Below are positions 59,947 to 64,000 of a stretch of 64,000 nt of DNA, piece after piece. Within the stretch, counting starts at the first letter, position 1; every line of letters starts with the position of its first letter. The notes under the pieces were generated by a model. The model made no database searches and had not been told where the DNA came from. It saw nothing but the letters and a program-made list of their open reading frames with translations. This DNA is from Enoplosus armatus (Eukaryota > Chordata > Actinopteri > Centrarchiformes > Enoplosidae): assembly GCF_043641665.1 (NCBI RefSeq), contig NC_092199.1, forward strand, positions 15,928,649 through 15,992,648, written 5' to 3'. The position numbers and the translations under genes are program-made.

Positions 59947-61589
59947 TCCCGGTGCTCTTTTGGAGTCTGATAGTCTGGCTGGTTCGTACAGGCTTTTCCT
60001 CCAGGGTTTTAAGCAGTCAGAGAGGCGTGGAGAGAGAGGAGATTTCTGACGGCACATCTCCACCATGTGGACCGCTGACAGGGCCGCCACTGAAACTGGC
60101 CAGAGGATCACTGCTGATAGACAATAACGTATGTATGGTTGAGAACAAGGCTTTCATTAATTATAATGTCTGGCTTTCAAGGCAGTTGCAGCACCTGTCA
60201 ACTGTGAGAGAGTTTACCATACCTTTCACACTGAGGTATCTGCCCCTGTAAACCAGTGTGCAGGACACCTTTTGGCAAAATCGGCTTTGCAGGACTTTTG
60301 CATTTCCCGAAGATGCATTGAATCAACAAATCTTACTTGTAGTAGTACTTTAAATAGAGACACAGTAAGTAGCAATAGCAGTGGCAACTGTGGTAACACT
60401 AGCAACCACCAACAACCACTGCTGAATGCTGAGGCCACTAATGTAGCTGTGCTTGTAAATGCACTAATTGTGTTATAGTGTTTCACAGCAGTCCCTGAAT
60501 CCCAGAAAACTCAACTCTGAAAGGTGCTGAGTTTTGAAACATTAACTGTAATTTGTGGGGGGATTTGGGGATGCCGTTACAGTAGGTGCTAAGATAAAAC
60601 ATTACGGACGGCCCCTTTAAGCGAGAGTTCCACTAATGGCACAAAGTTGAATAGAAAAAGTTAACTGAAAGACCCCCCTACCTCTCTGGAAATACTATAT
60701 TTAACATTCAGTGTTTTTTTCCACAAAACATTAAGGTGTCGATAGTTAATTTTAAACTCTGTTGCTTTCATTTTGATTGTGTTCGCCCACCTCAGCTTCG
60801 CTGGTCACAGGTCGCCCCCCCCCCTGTTTCCTATTTGTTTTCTGACTCCAGTTACTGATAAAGATGTTGGTGAGCTGTAAACATGAACCCCATCCTTCAG
60901 ATGTCCCAGTACAGTACAGTCAGAACCAAGGCAGCCCTCTGCCGCACCATCTTCATCCACGTTTCGCTAAAGTGACACTCTCACTATCATAGCAGTAGAG
61001 GCAACATCAGTAATATAACAGATGTGAGGTTATGAATGTGGATAGCTGTTAATATTCAGCTTTTAACACCATAACATAGATAAGATTAGATAAGAGTCTG
61101 AGTCACATAATTTGCCAAATGCAATTTAAAAAAAAAAAAAAAAGGCACAGAGCACAGGCACAAAAAGACATCACCTTACAGCACCAACAGAATTTCAAAA
61201 TGCAAGACTCTTAACATAAAGTGCTATACTTCTGAACTTGGCCTCCAAATCTCATATGTCACACAAAATGAAAAACATCTGTATACATGAAGTCTTTCAG
61301 AGCATCACAACGTATGTTTTTAATAACGTTTGCATTTTTACCAACAAAGTCTCACCACTATGACGGTGTGCAATGGCTAATTCCTCAAGTTTATACAAAA
61401 ACAAGAAGTTAGCTGCGGTGATGCAGTGCTGGAAAGCATGAAACAGCGCAGTAAATGCGAGCAGCCTGTTTGGGGTACATGATGGACTAAGGACGTCACT
61501 CCAACACACTCGCTCAAACTCCGTTCATCAGCAGCGCTCAGCGCCTGCCCCCCAGCCGCCCTCCAGTAGTTATGGACCCCCATGCCGAC
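59947..61589. other. Non-coding stretch, no accepted gene
   Basis: A C run at 60817-60825 and an A run at 61128-61143. Frames at 59904-60251 start in the poly-G region. Nothing recognised. Confidence 0.45.
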
Positions 61590-61745
61590 ACCTAATCCAG
61601 AGCCTCGCTACCATAACATTTTCACAAGGGTCGCGAGCCGCGCAATAACAGCTCTGCATGAATTGGTGAACTGCTTCTTTATAAGAGGCACGACACACAC
61701 AATTAGTGTTCATTGGTGGTAGCCTGCCGCCACTTCTTTTTTCCT
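61590..61745. promoter_or_regulatory. Candidate enhancer block
   Basis: CACCTAATCCAGAGCCTCGC, GTCGCGAGCCGCGCAATAAC and CTCTGCATGAATTGG, then CACACAATTAGTGTTCATTG: homeodomain, TAATCC (bicoid/OTX-type) and SOX-like cores. Repeat-free. Motif evidence only. Confidence 0.28.
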
Positions 61746-61809
61746 GTGTATTTTTACAAGCGCTGAATATAATCCTTAGATAGTGTGTATCTTTGTGAGA
61801 CTGGGGGTA

Positions 61810-61832
61810 TGTGTGTGTGTGTGTGTGTGTGT
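61810..61832. repeat. (TG)n microsatellite
   Basis: About 11 TG units. Confidence 0.97.
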
Positions 61833-62154
61833 TGGATTATGTCCTCCTGCCTTGAGGAGGTGAGTGTGTGTTTTTTGGAAGTGGGCACGTCCACTGCAGC
61901 CCTGTACCTTTTATGTTATGTTTCTAATAGAAACGAAGTGTAAATATTAAAGGATAACAGGATGGACATTTTGCTCTCTCAAAAGCGAACAGTGAGATAT
62001 CCACTATCCATTTCTAAAAGATAGCTGGGGACGTTTTTTGAAATATGAACCTCAGGTACCATTATTTTTTTTTGTCCTTTATAGCTTTCAGGAATAAAAC
62101 CTTTCAAACAAATATTTCTGACAAGCCAACTCAGACGTCCCCTCTCTGGCTAGC
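61833..62154. other. Non-coding stretch
   Basis: Nothing recognised. Confidence 0.5.
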
Positions 62155-62520
62155 AGTAAAACTAATGACAAAATTGGAACAATCTGCTTTTTGAATGGCC
62201 ACTTTTATTCCTCAAATGTAGCGATCTGTGGCCTAATTTGTCCTGTGGGACGCCACACGCTCCCCATAAAGCCACATTAGGGTTGCAGTAGCAGGGATAA
62301 TGAATATGATTCAGACAAGGTGCCCCCGGCAGCAGCTCCGCCTCCCTCTGGACACGAGGCTGCAGCAGAAAGCGCACACACACACTCACACACATTTTAC
62401 TGCTTTTAACATCAAGGTCACGATAATTAATCACCCCAAATGAATCATTTTCATCTTGTTTTATTAAGTGTAAATTCTGATGGTCATTGCTTTAACTGAT
62501 TATGACATCATTTATTGCTT
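62155..62520. promoter_or_regulatory. Candidate enhancer block pair
   Basis: First part: CACTTTTATTCCTC (CDX/HOX-like TTTTAT), GTGGCCTAATTTGTCC and GGATAATGAATATGATTCAG. Second part (after a short CA-rich gap at 62375-62394): CGATAATTAATCACC, CCAAATGAATCATTTTC and TATGACATCATTTATTG (CRE-like TGACATCA). Repeat-free and motif-dense. Conservation not tested. Confidence 0.32.
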
Positions 62521-63260
62521 CTCTGTCCATTTAAACACGCAGTTGATTTCAATAATGTTAGAAGCTTTAATCAGCTCTTTATTGAATGCTGGAATTACAG
62601 TGCGAGTTTAAAGCTGCACGAGTTTTATGTGACAATGCATCTATTTCATCAGCCTGAATCAAGAGTTAAAGGCACCCTGTGGATTTTCCATGTAAACAAC
62701 CGCACTTATGTTTACATTCAGGGCCCTATTTTCATGGCACGACCAGTGCAGGCAAACTGTTTTCATGACCTTAATATTAGCTTTGCCCGTCTGTGTGGTG
62801 TTTTGGTGGCCAGCGCAGAGCGCAAGGTGCACAGAGAGGAACAAACAGAAGGGAGGGTGACTCAAAAGAGGCAGCGGAAAGAGAGTTGTTGGTATTTTGG
62901 TGGATGGAACAGAGGTCAAAACCACATTTGTTGTTGCGCTTCCGTGATTCAAATAAAGCCCTCTGTGTTTATCACCAAAGCACATATGTGTGCATATTTG
63001 AGGCTATACAAATGTGCTGAATAAAACATTTGCAAACGCACCCACGTTTACATCAGTTTGCAGAGCTCTTCTTCCCTGCTTTTTGCTTGGTGTATTGCTA
63101 GGTTTTTTTGGCGCGTTACTGCCCCCAACTGTCGAGTGGTGAAATTGCGGGAAACCATCAGCATGAGTGTCTTGCGCCAACTGTGTGCTTTCCAGTACAC
63201 CGTGAAATACAAACAAAACAGGGTCTGCTCACCGAAACATTGCTAGATGGCACCAAAATC
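62521..63260. other. Non-coding stretch, possibly repeat-derived
   Basis: It holds the 169-codon plus-strand frame at 62515-63024, whose translation I cannot assign. AAAGGCACCCTGTGGATTTT and TTCAGGGCCCTATTTTCATG resemble blocks of fish interspersed repeats, so the frame probably crosses an old element. Boundaries not determined. Confidence 0.3.
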
Positions 63261-63441
63261 TTGACTGAGCAACTTTTTGTTTTTGATACGGACAAACAGT
63301 CCATTTCCTGTTGGAGTGCAGTGGATTGTACAAGGTGAACAGGTCATATCATCAAGTTCATATGATCTGAGATACCCAGTAGAAGCACAATCTGGAGCCG
63401 AGTGTGTTCATAGTCATGCTGCTACATGAGAGCAGCGAAGA

Positions 63442-63456
63442 CCCCCCCCCCCCCCC
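63442..63456. repeat. Poly-C tract (15 bp)
   Basis: An uninterrupted C run. Confidence 0.98.
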
Positions 63457-63532
63457 ATCCTTCAGCACCTCTGGCCTGTACATCACTCAGCATCCTGAGC
63501 TGTCCTGAACAGCCCAATAATACTGTCAATGT

Positions 63533-63535
<3 letters not shown>

Positions 63536-63588
<53 letters not shown>
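63536..63588. repeat. (CA)n microsatellite, 53 bp
   Basis: A pure CA array. The 171-codon frame crossing it (63426-63941) contains (HT)n and is not a gene. Confidence 0.99.
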
Positions 63589-63590
<2 letters not shown>

Positions 63591-63831
63591 ATAACCAATT
63601 GCATGTTCTTGACAGACACAGGTTTATATGGTCTCGATTATGAACCCTTTTTTTTGCATGTACACACACACACTCCATCTGTGCGTGCAGTGAGGGGACA
63701 TCTATCCACACCCCAGCGTGTGCCAGGGAATTGTGTTGTAAAGATTTATATGACAAGGTGGCAGACAGACAGTGGCAGGGCTGCGATCCTGCCCGTCTCA
63801 CTGCTCACGCTGACAGTGTTATTGCTCCAGC

Positions 63832-63866
63832 TGTGTGTGTGTGGTGTGTGTGTGTGTGTGTGTGTG
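63832..63866. repeat. (TG)n microsatellite, one interruption
   Basis: TG array with a single GG interruption. Confidence 0.97.
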
Positions 63867-63962
63867 AAGTCCACATTGGATTACTCTTTCTCTGCCTCTT
63901 TGTCTTACTTTGTAAATGGTAAATTCTCAAACTCCTTTTAAAAATACTTACATACACTCACT

Positions 63963-63964
<2 letters not shown>

Positions 63965-63996
<32 letters not shown>
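63965..63996. repeat. (CA)n microsatellite at window end
   Basis: 16 CA units, ending four bases before the window edge. Confidence 0.98.
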
Positions 63997-63997
<1 letters not shown>

Positions 63998-64000
63998 TTT

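Noticed and set aside
62515..63024. 169-codon plus-strand frame
   Set aside because: No domain, no codon bias, crosses probable repeat sequence, and a few frames of 150 codons or more are expected by chance in 64 kb.
63426..63941. 171-codon frame
   Set aside because: Runs through (CA)n and (TG)n read as histidine/threonine and cysteine/valine.

Overview
This window looks like non-coding DNA from a percomorph-type teleost fish. The evidence is indirect but consistent. (CA)n/(GT)n, (CT)n, poly-C/poly-G and (AT)n microsatellites occur every few kilobases. Several interspersed repeats resemble families I know from ray-finned fish: a fold-back MITE with TTAGCTTAGC blocks, hAT-type MITEs ending in GGTTGGGAACCACTG, a tRNA-derived SINE with an intact B box, LINE-type 3' tails ending in ATCAATAAAGT or ATTGGGCTA, and a Tc1/mariner transposase remnant. 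There are no bacterial-style operons, no CRISPR arrays and no prophage.

I recognise no protein-coding gene. Open frames reach about 170 codons, but those lengths are expected by chance in 64 kb of two-stranded sequence. Many of the frames are microsatellites read as (HT)n, (CV)n, (SL)n or (RE)n. Two short segments are kept as weak exon candidates. One is a 34-codon ATG frame ending at a consensus splice donor (4457-4558, +). The other is a frame of about 127 codons in a CpG-rich patch (about 33914-34296, -). Neither matches a family I know.

Layout. 1-10 kb holds a complete fold-back MITE, a hAT MITE, CT/AT/poly-C tracts, a SINE-like head and a LINE-type 3' end. 10-20 kb is rich in CA/GT repeats with several homeodomain-motif-rich blocks that look like conserved non-coding elements (12.66, 15.66, 17.04, 19.0 and 19.3 kb). 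20-33 kb holds two more MITE copies, two RFX X-box matches, a second hAT MITE, a G-quadruplex motif and a perfect 19-bp hairpin. 33-35 kb is CpG-rich. 35-50 kb is mostly plain AT-rich sequence with a dispersed repeat (38.5 kb), a tRNA-SINE (41.5 kb), the longest microsatellite (114 bp of GT at 43.87 kb) and the Tc1 remnant (49.47 kb). 50-64 kb has homopolymer tracts, an E-box cluster, a LINE tail, further repeats and more regulatory-looking blocks (58.0, 58.5, 61.6 and 62.2-62.5 kb).

My interpretation is a gene desert or a very large intron. The spaced TAATTA/TAATC-rich, repeat-free blocks suggest enhancers of a developmental regulator outside the window. That is inference: I cannot align to other genomes, so conservation is untested. 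I found no convincing new biological system. The best leads are the perfect hairpin at 31.0 kb, the putative enhancer blocks with X-boxes, and the two exon candidates.
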